Source of the DNA: an uncultured Eubacteriales bacterium
GTDB taxonomy: Bacteria; Bacillota; Clostridia; Oscillospirales; Acutalibacteraceae
NCBI GenBank assembly: GCA_949068525.1
Contig: CARTIQ010000003.1
Span: 19,077-83,076 of the forward strand
DNA: 64,000 nt
Direction: 5' to 3'
In this document: positions 18,022 through 25,821 of the stretch, in pieces
Layout of the letters: the number at the start of each line of letters is the position of its first letter
Position numbering within the stretch: the first letter of the stretch is position 1
Translations under genes and position numbers: made by a program
The notes under the pieces: model-generated
The model's input: the letters and a program-made list of their open reading frames with translations, nothing else
What the model was told of the DNA's origin: nothing
The model's database searches: none

Positions 18022-18513
18022 TTAAAAATATTTACGTGCAGCGACGATGTGAACAAACCTTAATTTGTCAAAATCATAGCTGCTCAAAAGGCGCATGTAT
18101 GAATCTTCGCTATGGGCACTCACAAAAATTTTATTTTTTTCGATTTTATTTATAATCACATTGTGGTAAAATTGGCCATCACTATTGCCTAGCTGGATTA
18201 TATCTGCTGGTTCAACATCTTTTATACTCGATTCGATGCCAAAAGGACCTGTGGTTTTGTTATCGATTAGAAAATTATATAAAAATTCAACACCACTCCA
18301 AGAGGGTGATCTATCGTAACTACTTTTGTAGTACCAGCCGTATATAGGAGTGTAATTCATTACGCCGCAGCCTGCATATATGCACTGGGAAACATAGCTT
18401 GTACAGTCTCCGCCAATTTTTTCAAAATTCAAATATTTAGAATTGCGTTTAAATGCCCATTTTTTTGCATATTCCAATGCTTTTTTTCTATCATAATTAA
18501 TTTCTTTTAACAT
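18022..18513 (-). CDS. Amidase_6-type putative cysteine amidase
   Basis: The 163-residue protein fits the putative amidase domain (Amidase_6, PF12671): YDRKKALEYAKKWAFKRNSKYLNFEKIGGDCTS, here broken after the first half, then YVSQCIYAGCGVMNY. The likely nucleophile is C37 in GGDCTSYVSQ, and the His in QFYHNVIINK is the probable partner. Such domains resemble NlpC/P60 peptidases and often act on cell-wall peptides. No signal peptide or membrane segment is present, so it may act inside the cell or be released another way. A TATAAT at 18544-18549 (minus strand) without a clear -35 could be its promoter. Confidence 0.75.
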   Translation of the reverse strand: MLKEINYDRKKALEYAKKWAFKRNSKYLNFEKIGGDCTSYVSQCIYAGCGVMNYTPIYGWYYKSSYDRSPSWSGVEFLYNFLIDNKTTGPFGIESSIKDVEPADIIQLGNSDGQFYHNVIINKIEKNKIFVSAHSEDSYMRLLSSYDFDKLRFVHIVAARKYF

Positions 18514-18637
18514 ACTTTAACCCTCGCCTTTACGTCTTTTTACATTATAATATGATAGGTACTTTTAAAATTGTGATTAGCCAAAATCCGTTTTGCTTTG
18601 ACAATAAAAGCGCGGCTGAGATATTAATTTTTTGCCC

Positions 18638-18666
18638 TTGACGTAAGGGCGAAAAATTGGTATACT
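18638..18666 (+). promoter_or_regulatory. sigma-A promoter for rpsF-ssb-rpsR
   Basis: TTGACG (18638-18643), a 17-bp spacer and TATACT (18661-18666) predict transcription from about 18673. An inverted repeat GCCCTT-GACGT-AAGGGC (18634-18650) lies over the -35, so a repressor could bind here. Confidence 0.7.
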
Positions 18667-18707
18667 TGATATTAGTAATTTCCATATTTTTTGATATTAC
18701 ATCCTTA

Positions 18708-18745
18708 CTCCGGTTTAGTTTGTGATAACAACTATTGTGCCGGGG
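18708..18745 (+). promoter_or_regulatory. structured rpsF leader, candidate S6:S18 autoregulatory element
   Basis: Within the ~100-nt leader, CTCCGG (18708-18713) pairs with CCGGGG (18740-18745), and an inner stem AGTTTGT/ACAACT (18717-18723/18728-18733) closes a GATA loop. The CCG at the 3' side and the position before rpsF fit the known S6:S18 leader, which mimics the rRNA site bound by the S6-S18 pair. The match is by eye only. Confidence 0.55.
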
Positions 18746-18772
18746 TCTAATGCCCAAAAGGAGGTGCTATAT

Positions 18773-19099
18773 ATGTCTGAGATTAAGAATGCTTACGAGA
18801 CAGTTATTGTTTTTTCTGTAAAAAATGGTGACGATGCTGTTGCAGCGTTGATTCAAAAGGTTAAAGAGCTTATTGAAAAAAATGCTGTTCTTGATGCTGT
18901 TGATGAATGGGGCAGAAAAAGGCTTGCTTATCCGATTAATAAAGAGACAGAAGGTTATTATGTTCTTTTTGACTTTACTTGTGGATCAAGCTTTCCTTCT
19001 GAATTGGATCGCATCTATAAGATTACCGATGGAATCCTTCGTTCTTTGATAGTAAAAAAAGAAAAAAATGAGGAGGGTTCTGATTCTAATGCTCAATAA
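18773..19099 (+). CDS. rpsF: 30S ribosomal protein S6
   Basis: S6 binds S18 and 16S rRNA in the platform of the small subunit. About 108 residues from ATG 18773, which follows AAGGAGGTG by 6-7 nt. The fold is recognisable from YETVIVFSVKNGDD, the conserved WGRKRLAYPINKETEGYYVLFDF and the DGILRSLIVKK end. It is first in the rpsF-ssb-rpsR operon; its stop overlaps the ssb start by 11 nt. Confidence 0.96.
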   Translation: MSEIKNAYETVIVFSVKNGDDAVAALIQKVKELIEKNAVLDAVDEWGRKRLAYPINKETEGYYVLFDFTCGSSFPSELDRIYKITDGILRSLIVKKEKNEEGSDSNAQ

Positions 19100-19556
19100 T
19101 GTTGTTTTAATGGGGAGATTAACGGCCGACCCAGAACTTCGGCATACATTAAACGGGGTTGCTGTTACTAGCTTTACTTTAGCTGTTAATCGGTCTTATG
19201 CTAAGGCTGGTACCGAACGTGCAACAGATTTTATTGATATTGTTGCATGGCGAAATACTGCAGAATTTGTTACGAAATATTTTGCAAAAGGCCAATTGGT
19301 TGCGGTGGAGGGGTCTATTCAGACTCGCACTTATCAAGATAAAGACGGCAACAATAGAAAAGCTTTTGAAATAATTGCTAATAATGTTCATTTTGCAGAA
19401 GCTAAGCGAGAGGGGGCTCCTCGAGCTGACTATGGCAGTTCGAGCTCAACGGGTGAAGAAGCTTATAAACACCAGGGTGAGACTGCACCTTCTTTTGAAA
19501 ATGGTAGTGACGATGACTTTAAGGAAATCCCTGCCGATGATGATTTGCCATTTTAG
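19089..19556 (+). CDS. ssb: single-stranded DNA-binding protein
   Basis: SSB coats ssDNA in replication and repair. The 155-residue protein has the OB fold with LNNVVLMGRLTADPELR and DFIDIVAWRNTAEFVTKYFAKGQLVAVEGSIQ, split here at the strand junction. A Gly/Ser/Glu-rich linker leads to the acidic tip DDDLPF, which binds partner proteins. The ATG at 19089 lies inside the rpsF end; the ribosome site AGGAGG is at 19070-19075. It is the standard middle gene of the S6-SSB-S18 operon. Confidence 0.96.
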   Translation: MLNNVVLMGRLTADPELRHTLNGVAVTSFTLAVNRSYAKAGTERATDFIDIVAWRNTAEFVTKYFAKGQLVAVEGSIQTRTYQDKDGNNRKAFEIIANNVHFAEAKREGAPRADYGSSSSTGEEAYKHQGETAPSFENGSDDDFKEIPADDDLPF

Positions 19557-19595
19557 GCTTTTTAAAATTTAAATAGAAATGAGGAGGTTGGTGAA

Positions 19596-19850
19596 ATGAC
19601 AGAAAAAGTGGAAAAAGAGAGCCGTCGAATGGGTGCGCGTAGAGGAAGAAAAAAAGTTTGCAATTTTTGCTCTGAAAAAGTTGACCAAATTGATTATAAA
19701 GATGCAGCTATGTTGCGCAGGTTTATCTCGGAGCGTGCAAAAATTCTTCCTAGAAGAGTTACTGGTACATGCGCTTGTCATCAACGTGGGTTGACTCAGG
19801 CGATTAAGCGGGCTCGCCATTTGGCGTTATTACCTTTTAGCAATGATTGA
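19596..19850 (+). CDS. rpsR: 30S ribosomal protein S18
   Basis: S18 pairs with S6. The 84 residues include KVCNFCSEKVDQIDYKD, LRRFISERAKILPRRVTGTC and RGLTQAIKRARHLALLPF. The paired cysteines (CNFC and CACH) indicate the zinc-binding (C+) form. A GAGGAGG site precedes the ATG. It is the last gene of the operon, followed by a strong terminator. Confidence 0.96.
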   Translation: MTEKVEKESRRMGARRGRKKVCNFCSEKVDQIDYKDAAMLRRFISERAKILPRRVTGTCACHQRGLTQAIKRARHLALLPFSND

Positions 19851-19867
19851 TTTATTTTTGAATTTGT

Positions 19868-19908
19868 ACGCAGTAACTTATAGTTTTAAGTTACTGCGTG
19901 TTTTTTTT
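19868..19908 (+). terminator. intrinsic terminator of rpsF-ssb-rpsR
   Basis: A perfect 13-bp stem (ACGCAGTAACTTA at 19868-19880 with its complement at 19887-19899), a 6-nt loop and a run of eight T (19901-19908). Confidence 0.9.
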
Positions 19909-19934
19909 ATGTAAAGAGGAGGCATTAGAAACAG

Positions 19935-20438
19935 GTGAGGATAAATCCGGATTTTTATGCTTTAAGTGCGATTGAGTTGGCACCAAAACTGCTGGGGATG
20001 CAGCTATGCCGAAAAATTGATGGTAAAGTGATAAAGCTCAGAATAACAGAGACAGAGAGTTACTTTGGTGAAGCTGATACTGCTTGTCATGCGCATAAAG
20101 GAAAAACAGAGCGAACGAAAATTCTGTATGAGCATGGGGGAGTGGCTTATGTTTATTTGTGCTATGGGATTCATAATTTGCTTAATGTTGTTAGTGGGGA
20201 TGAAGATTTTCCTCAAGCAGTTTTGATCCGCGGAGTTGAGGGGTTTGATGGGCCAGGAAAATTGACCAAGGCGCTTGAGATAGACAGAATGTTAAATGGT
20301 GAAAATTTAGTAACATCAAATAAGCTGTGGATAGAGGATGACGGTTGCCGATTTAATTATAAAGCTACGAAAAGAATTGGTATAGATTACGCAACTTTGG
20401 AGTATCGAGACAAATTATGGAGGTTTGTTAAAGCATAA
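19935..20438 (+). CDS. 3-methyladenine DNA glycosylase (AAG/MPG family)
   Basis: It removes alkylated purines in base-excision repair. The 167 residues contain LAPKLLGMQLCRKIDGK, the catalytic-Glu segment RITETESYFGEADTACHA, and YVYLCYGIHNLLNVV. GPGKLTKAL is the conserved substrate-pocket region. The family is usually about 190-205 residues, so this is at the short end, mainly through shorter loops. The GTG start follows AGAGGAGGC by about 12 nt. It is a single-gene unit between two terminators. Confidence 0.92.
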   Translation: MRINPDFYALSAIELAPKLLGMQLCRKIDGKVIKLRITETESYFGEADTACHAHKGKTERTKILYEHGGVAYVYLCYGIHNLLNVVSGDEDFPQAVLIRGVEGFDGPGKLTKALEIDRMLNGENLVTSNKLWIEDDGCRFNYKATKRIGIDYATLEYRDKLWRFVKA

Positions 20439-20472
20439 AATGAGTCTACACATAAAAGTATAGTCTCATTTT
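20437..20472. terminator. bidirectional terminator between mpg-type gene and truB
   Basis: AAAATGAGTCTA (20437-20448) pairs with TAGTCTCATTTT (20461-20472) with one mismatch around a 12-nt loop. Both arms end in A/T runs, so it can end the glycosylase transcript and the convergent truB operon. Confidence 0.75.
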
Positions 20473-20486
20473 ATTATAGATATAAT

Positions 20487-21395
20487 CTAAATTTCAACCA
20501 AACAAGCTACTGACAATTCGCCTTTTTCGAAATTAACTTTGCCAAGCCCTAAGAAACTCTCTTTCTCCTTATAAACTCGGATAATCTCGCGCTCTTTTAA
20601 CTTTTGTTTATTATTAAAGCAGACTCTATCTAAGCTTAATCCGCCACCGTTGCGGAATCTATTGGCTTGAAGTTGGGTGATATTCGCCATGTTAAAGGAT
20701 TTAAATGGTCCATCGCAAGGCAAAATATATTTTTGAAGATTATTATTAGCTACAAGATTTCGCGCTTTGTCAAGAGATATGCTATCGTTTAAATAAAATA
20801 CACAAGCTTTTGTTCGCTGTAATTCTTTTAAAACGGCCCCGCAACCAAGTTTTTTGCCAATATCATCACATAAAGTTCGTATGTAAGTGCCCTTTGAACA
20901 ATTTATTAATAATTTAGCTTCTTGTAATGCCTCATCAAACCAGAGTAAATCCAGCCTACTTATTTTAACTTTGCGAGAAGAACGCTCAACTTCTATACCT
21001 TTTCTAGCAAGGGTATATAATCGCACACCGTTTTTTTGTACGGCAGAGTACATCGGAGGAAGTTGCTCTATTTCTCCAATAAATCCTTTTAAGGCTGTTT
21101 GAAATTCCTCTTTTTTAATATGACTAGAGACGGAAGAAATTGCCTTCCCGGTTATGTCGAGTGTATCTGTGGTTAAGCCAAACTTAATTTTTGCGAGGTA
21201 TTCTTTTTCGGCTATAGGCAAAAAGGACTGAAGTTTTGTAGCACGTCCCAACAAAATTGGCAAAACTCCAGTTGCCATCGGGTCTAAAGTCCCGGTATGT
21301 CCGACTTTTTTTTCACCAAGCAATTTTTTAATAACCGCGACAACGTCAAAAGAAGTATAATTTTGCGGCTTATCTATTATTATTATCCCATTCAT
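20487..21395 (-). CDS. truB: tRNA pseudouridine(55) synthase TruB
   Basis: TruB makes pseudouridine 55 in the T-loop of all elongator tRNAs. The 302-residue protein has the catalytic D38 in VGHTGTLDPMATGVLP, the substrate loop LPPMYSAVQKNGVRLYTLARKG and a C-terminal PUA-like domain (about 225-300). It is the last gene of the rimP operon and follows nrnA directly, its start 2 nt after the nrnA stop. ribF, the usual next gene in Firmicutes, is absent. Confidence 0.95.
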   Translation of the reverse strand: MNGIIIIDKPQNYTSFDVVAVIKKLLGEKKVGHTGTLDPMATGVLPILLGRATKLQSFLPIAEKEYLAKIKFGLTTDTLDITGKAISSVSSHIKKEEFQTALKGFIGEIEQLPPMYSAVQKNGVRLYTLARKGIEVERSSRKVKISRLDLLWFDEALQEAKLLINCSKGTYIRTLCDDIGKKLGCGAVLKELQRTKACVFYLNDSISLDKARNLVANNNLQKYILPCDGPFKSFNMANITQLQANRFRNGGGLSLDRVCFNNKQKLKEREIIRVYKEKESFLGLGKVNFEKGELSVACLVEI

Positions 21396-21397
21396 CT

Positions 21398-22357
21398 TTA
21401 AACCTCAGTATTATGAAGATAGAGCTCAATTTCTGAAATAATTTTATTTTTAACATCAATAAGGCTGCCGAATATAGTGCCTCCTGCAGCACACCTATGG
21501 CCTCCACCGTTAAAATTAGCACAGATTTTCGAAGCATCAATAATTGCATCAGTTCGCATAGAAACCTTAAAGATTCCCTTCTTTTCTTCTTTTATAAAAA
21601 TGCCAATAAGCACTCCTTCAATTTGTCTTGGAATTGCTGCAATCCCATCAAAATCGCTTTCACAAGCGCCAGAATTTACAATTTCCTCATTTGTAAGGCT
21701 GATCATTGCACATTTATCTTTGCAAAAAAATTCCAAACTTTCGAGTGCAATCTTCTCTAGACTAAGTTTTGCGTGGCTTTTAGTGTCAAACATAATTTTA
21801 TTTATCTCAAAAGCATTAGCACCACAGTCAATCATATTTGCAGCCACTCGGTAGGAGAAAGAAGTAGTGTTTGAATGCCTAAAACATCCAGTGTCAGTAG
21901 AAATACCAGTATATATGCAGTTTGCAATATCCGCGTCAACAGTGACACTAAGCGCCTTTATAATTTCGTGAATTATCTCTGCCGTGGCAGCAAAGTGACT
22001 TTCCACATATGAAACTTTTGCAAATTGTCTATGCAGCAAATGATGGTCAATGCACAAATCAACACGGTCCGCAAAGCAAAAAAGATTTTCGCCCAAAAGC
22101 TGAACATCAGCAACGTCAACACTGATTACATAGCTAGGATCAAAATTCTGATTTTTAACACCATCAAATAAAAATTCGTATTTCTCCGGGATTTCGTCGC
22201 TGCAAAGAACTCTTGCATTTTTCCCCATTCTTTGTAAAGCAAGACATAATGCACCAGCAGATCCCAAAGTATCTCCATCCGGTGATTTATGGGTCAGAAT
22301 ATAAAAATTATTATTATTTCTCAAAATTTTAGCAATGTCGTTAATTTCTACTTTCAT
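21398..22357 (-). CDS. nrnA: DHH-family phosphoesterase NrnA (nanoRNase/pAp phosphatase)
   Basis: NrnA degrades 2-5-nt RNAs and dephosphorylates pAp. The 319-residue protein has the DHH motifs THKSPDGDTLGSAGAL, SVDVADVQ, CIDHHLLH and TGISTDTGCFRHSNT, which bind two metals, then a DHHA1 domain ending in NGGGHRCAAGGT. It sits between rbfA (3 nt gap) and truB, the normal Firmicute order. Start ATG 22357. Confidence 0.94.
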   Translation of the reverse strand: MKVEINDIAKILRNNNNFYILTHKSPDGDTLGSAGALCLALQRMGKNARVLCSDEIPEKYEFLFDGVKNQNFDPSYVISVDVADVQLLGENLFCFADRVDLCIDHHLLHRQFAKVSYVESHFAATAEIIHEIIKALSVTVDADIANCIYTGISTDTGCFRHSNTTSFSYRVAANMIDCGANAFEINKIMFDTKSHAKLSLEKIALESLEFFCKDKCAMISLTNEEIVNSGACESDFDGIAAIPRQIEGVLIGIFIKEEKKGIFKVSMRTDAIIDASKICANFNGGGHRCAAGGTIFGSLIDVKNKIISEIELYLHNTEV

Positions 22358-22360
22358 AAA

Positions 22361-22708
22361 TCAAAAATCCTTTAATTTATCAAGCTTTTTAAAAAGATCC
22401 GCGCTGTATTCAATAGAATCAGTTGCAAAAAATGCTGGCGCCGGGGTATTACGAAGATTTAGACGTTCACCAAGTTCATGCCGAATAAATCCAGCGGCTG
22501 CCTTCAAGCCCAAAACGGCTTCCTTAGCCCTTTCTAATCCACCCATAGCGCTTACATAAACCTTACAAAAGGATAAATCCTTGCTAACATCAACCTTAAC
22601 AATGCTGATCATACTTTGTGTCACTCGAGGATCCTTCAACTCCCTAAGAATCGCAGTTAACTCTCTCCGAATATCCTCAGTAATTCGCTCAAATTTATGC
22701 CCAGGCAT
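22361..22708 (-). CDS. rbfA: ribosome-binding factor A
   Basis: RbfA matures the 30S subunit (5' end of 16S rRNA). The 115 residues contain RITEDIRRELTAILRELKDPRV, a KH-like fold, and KVYVSAMGGLERAKEAVLGLKAAAGFIRHELGERLNLR, split at the helix-kink-helix. ATG 22708 follows GGAGG. It is placed between infB and nrnA in the operon. Confidence 0.95.
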   Translation of the reverse strand: MPGHKFERITEDIRRELTAILRELKDPRVTQSMISIVKVDVSKDLSFCKVYVSAMGGLERAKEAVLGLKAAAGFIRHELGERLNLRNTPAPAFFATDSIEYSADLFKKLDKLKDF

Positions 22709-22722
22709 TAAAAAACCTCCAT

Positions 22723-25164
22723 TTAGTCGCGATATTCCTCCATAACGAATGCCTCAAAAACATCGCCTTCCTTTATATCATTGAATTTCTCGAGCCCGAT
22801 GCCGCACTCGTACCCCTGCGCAACTTCCTTAACGTCATCTTTAAACCTACGCAAAGAGAGCAAATTATCTTCTGCGACAACGATTCCATCGCGGACAACG
22901 CGAATTTCTGCATTACGAGAAATTTTTCCGTCAACAACATAGCATCCAGCAATAGTGCCAACGTTCGAGATCTTATAAACTTGACGGCATTCCGCACGGC
23001 CAAGCTGAACTTCCTTATACTTAGGTGCCAAAAGTCCACGCATAGCGGCACTAATTTCGTCAATGCAATCGTAAATAATCCGATATAACCGTAAGTCTAC
23101 ACCGTTGCGTTCAGCATTTTCTGCAGCGACAGGGTCAGGACGAACATTAAACCCAACAATAATCGCATTAGAAGCGTTTGCCAGCATAACGTCGGATTCA
23201 CTAACAGCGCCAACGGCACCATGAATCACATGAACACGGACCTCATTATTGCTAAGCTTTTCTAAAGATTGCGTAACAGCCTCAACAGAGCCCTGTACGT
23301 CGGCTTTTACAATCACTTTGAGTTCTTTAATTTCGCCCATTTTCATCTGTGCAAACAAGTTATCGAGAGTAACTTTAGTCTGAGCGCTAAATTGGGCCTC
23401 TTTCTGTTTGATTTTTCGCTCTTCAACCAGTTCTCGAGCCAACCGTTCGTCAGAAACGGCGTTAAAAGTATCTCCACCTACCGGCACGGAGTCAAGCCCG
23501 GTAATTTCAACCGGGACAGAAGGCCCAGCCGATTTTACTCTTTCCCCACGTTCGTTCAACATTGCGCGAACCTTGCCAACCGCCGTCCCAGCAACGATCA
23601 TATCACCAACACACAAAGTGCCGTTTTGAACAAGCACAGTAGCAATGGGGCCACGGCCTTTGTCAAGTCTAGCTTCAATGATGGTTCCTTTAGCGGATCG
23701 ATCCGGATTAGCCTTGAGCTCTTTCATGTCGGCAATAAGCATAACCATCTCAAGCAAGTCATCGATTCCTTCGCGCTTTTTAGCAGAAATAGGTATGCAA
23801 GGCGTGTCGCCGCCCCATTCTTCTGGGATAACTCCGTGCTCGGTAAGTTGTTGCTTGATGTTTTCTGGGTTTGCACCGGGCTTATCCATCTTATTTATCG
23901 CCACAATTATAGAGACTTCGGCCGCCTTAGCGTGATTAATTGCTTCAACCGTCTGCGGCATAATGCCGTCATCAGCTGCCACAACTAAAATTGCAATGTC
24001 AGTGATTTGAGCGCCTCTCGCACGCATGGTAGTAAATGCCTCGTGCCCTGGTGTGTCGAGAAACGTAATGTCACCCTTATTTATTTTTACGCGATAAGCG
24101 CCAATATGCTGGGTAATTCCGCCAGCCTCAGTAGAAATAACGTCTGAATGGCGGATAGCGTCCAAAAGAGAAGTCTTGCCATGGTCAACGTGACCCATAA
24201 CAACCACAACCGGAGGCCGAGGAACAAGGTTCTCATCGGCGTCTTCGCTATCGTCAATGATCCGCTCTTCGATGGTAACAACGATCTCTTTCTCAATCTT
24301 AGCGTGAAACTCCATAGCAACAAGGCTAGCTGTGTCAAAATCGACAACGTCGTTTATAGACGCCATAATTCCCATCATCATTAGCTTTTTAATGACCTCA
24401 GCAGCAGTAGCCTTAAGCCTGCTAGCAAGCTCGCCAACAGTGATATTTTCCGGAATTAAAACAGTAATGGGACGATTTTTACGCTCAAGTGCTATCCGAC
24501 GCAGCCTCTCTGCCTCAGTTTCTTTTCGAGAATTTCTCGGTTTGCCTCTTTGCTGGGATTTCTGCGTAATTTTCTGTTTCCGCACAGTATTATCAATCTT
24601 CATCTTCTCCGAAGCAAGGCGATCATATTTCTCGTTGTACTTCTCAATATCAACCTGTGCTGCGCGGGTGTCAATAACTCTACCAGCGGGCTTGTTTTTG
24701 AGGTTGGTACCTCCGCCGCCATTGCTGCTAGCCTTTTTAGCCGGATGCAAACTCGATGATTTGGTAATAGGAGTAGCGATCTTTTGGAGAGTCTTGCTTG
24801 TTTCTTTCCGTGTCTTTTCAGCTGAGCCTTTACCATTATCGCTATCCTTTTTCGCAGAAGGTTTTACCGCAGTTTTTACTTCTTTTTCTGTAGGCTTAGC
24901 TTCTTCAGAGGCTATTTCTTCCTTTTCCCTTTTGCGCTTATCATTAGCAGTCTTAATATCCAGCTTGCCCGCTAAATACTCATCAAAGCTCTCAACTTGT
25001 TTATTTCGCGAAAAGTGCTCAAACACAACATTGAGCTCGTCTTCATTCAAGGCTGTCATATGTTTTTTTTCAGCCCCCGTAGCTGCCATAATAATCTCAA
25101 TAACTTCTTTGCTTGGAACATTAAAATCCTTTGCAACCTCATGAACCCTATATTTTATTATCAT
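22723..25164 (-). CDS. infB: translation initiation factor IF-2
   Basis: IF-2 is the GTPase that brings fMet-tRNA to the 30S subunit. The 813-residue protein has an N-terminal IF2-N domain (RVHEVAKDFNVPSKEVIEI), a charged Lys/Glu-rich linker (about 70-230), a second IF2-N domain (TVGELASRLKATAAEVIKKLM), then the G domain with GHVDHGKTSLLD (from about residue 323), DTPGHEAFT and NKMD, and the C-terminal fMet-tRNA-binding domains. ATG 25164 follows AGGAGGGGGC and overlaps the ylxQ stop by 4 nt. Confidence 0.97.
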   Translation of the reverse strand: MIIKYRVHEVAKDFNVPSKEVIEIIMAATGAEKKHMTALNEDELNVVFEHFSRNKQVESFDEYLAGKLDIKTANDKRKREKEEIASEEAKPTEKEVKTAVKPSAKKDSDNGKGSAEKTRKETSKTLQKIATPITKSSSLHPAKKASSNGGGGTNLKNKPAGRVIDTRAAQVDIEKYNEKYDRLASEKMKIDNTVRKQKITQKSQQRGKPRNSRKETEAERLRRIALERKNRPITVLIPENITVGELASRLKATAAEVIKKLMMMGIMASINDVVDFDTASLVAMEFHAKIEKEIVVTIEERIIDDSEDADENLVPRPPVVVVMGHVDHGKTSLLDAIRHSDVISTEAGGITQHIGAYRVKINKGDITFLDTPGHEAFTTMRARGAQITDIAILVVAADDGIMPQTVEAINHAKAAEVSIIVAINKMDKPGANPENIKQQLTEHGVIPEEWGGDTPCIPISAKKREGIDDLLEMVMLIADMKELKANPDRSAKGTIIEARLDKGRGPIATVLVQNGTLCVGDMIVAGTAVGKVRAMLNERGERVKSAGPSVPVEITGLDSVPVGGDTFNAVSDERLARELVEERKIKQKEAQFSAQTKVTLDNLFAQMKMGEIKELKVIVKADVQGSVEAVTQSLEKLSNNEVRVHVIHGAVGAVSESDVMLANASNAIIVGFNVRPDPVAAENAERNGVDLRLYRIIYDCIDEISAAMRGLLAPKYKEVQLGRAECRQVYKISNVGTIAGCYVVDGKISRNAEIRVVRDGIVVAEDNLLSLRRFKDDVKEVAQGYECGIGLEKFNDIKEGDVFEAFVMEEYRD

Positions 25165-25502
25165 ATATTAGCCCCCTCCTGCACGTAAATGTTATCAAAT
25201 TTCAAAAGAGATCGAATTTTCTTTGCAAAACCTTCATTATTAATAGAAATTACCCCACATGATTTACCAAGGCATTTACCAATGTCATAAGTAGATAAAT
25301 CGGTCAAAACAATCAAATCTGTAGCCGCCCTAGCCAACCGGTTATATAATTTTTGCCTTGTGTTTGCTGATAAATCCTGCGTAATCAAAATAAGATAAGA
25401 TTTTGCAACTGTAGCAGATTCAACACAAGCATCAAATCCCAAAGCCAAATTTCCGGACTTTTTGCAAAGCCCCAAAACAGATAAAACCTTACTGTTGTTC
25501 AA
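25161..25502 (-). CDS. ylxQ: L7Ae/L30e-family RNA-binding protein YlxQ
   Basis: About 113 residues from TTG 25502, which follows AGGAGGA by 8 nt; further upstream frame-open codons lie inside ylxR. The segment KVLSVLGLCKKSGNLALGFDACVES and the ILITQDLSANTRQKLYNRL region match the L7Ae/L30e fold, which binds kink-turn RNA in relatives. The cellular role of bacterial YlxQ is not firmly known. It overlaps ylxR by 14 nt and infB by 4 nt, so it is translationally coupled within the operon. Confidence 0.85.
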   Translation of the reverse strand: MNNSKVLSVLGLCKKSGNLALGFDACVESATVAKSYLILITQDLSANTRQKLYNRLARAATDLIVLTDLSTYDIGKCLGKSCGVISINNEGFAKKIRSLLKFDNIYVQEGANI

Positions 25503-25773
25503 CCAGAATCTCCTCCTCAATCTGCAGGTAAACTTCATCCGGAACCTTATAAGAAAAAATCCTGTCTATCCGTCTAGACTTTCGCACTCTCTTCAAACAA
25601 TCAAGGTCCTTGCACAAATAAGCCCCTCTACCAGCCGCCTTAAAACTTTTATCCACAAAAATATTGCAGTAGCCATCGTCACCCTTAGCCCTAACAATCC
25701 TAAGAAGATTTTTCTTAGGCTTCATCTCATTGCAGGCCATGCACATGCGCAGAGGAACATGTTTATTTGGCAT
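25489..25773 (-). CDS. ylxR: YlxR-family RNA-binding protein (RnpM)
   Basis: The 94 residues carry the DUF448 signature: PLRMCMACNEMKPKKNLLRIVR and the GRGAYLCKDLDCL loop. YlxR homologues bind RNA and have been linked to RNase P regulation. It lies between nusA and ylxQ as in B. subtilis. ATG 25773 is preceded by an AGAGAGG-type site. Confidence 0.92.
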   Translation of the reverse strand: MPNKHVPLRMCMACNEMKPKKNLLRIVRAKGDDGYCNIFVDKSFKAAGRGAYLCKDLDCLKRVRKSRRIDRIFSYKVPDEVYLQIEEEILVEQQ

Positions 25774-25821
25774 AAATTAAACCTCTCTTTATATAAACTT
25801 AAATTAAAAAATATAATCGCG

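Noticed and set aside
24332..25144. 270-codon plus-strand frame inside infB
   Set aside because: It is antisense to the clearly recognised IF-2 gene and has no family features.
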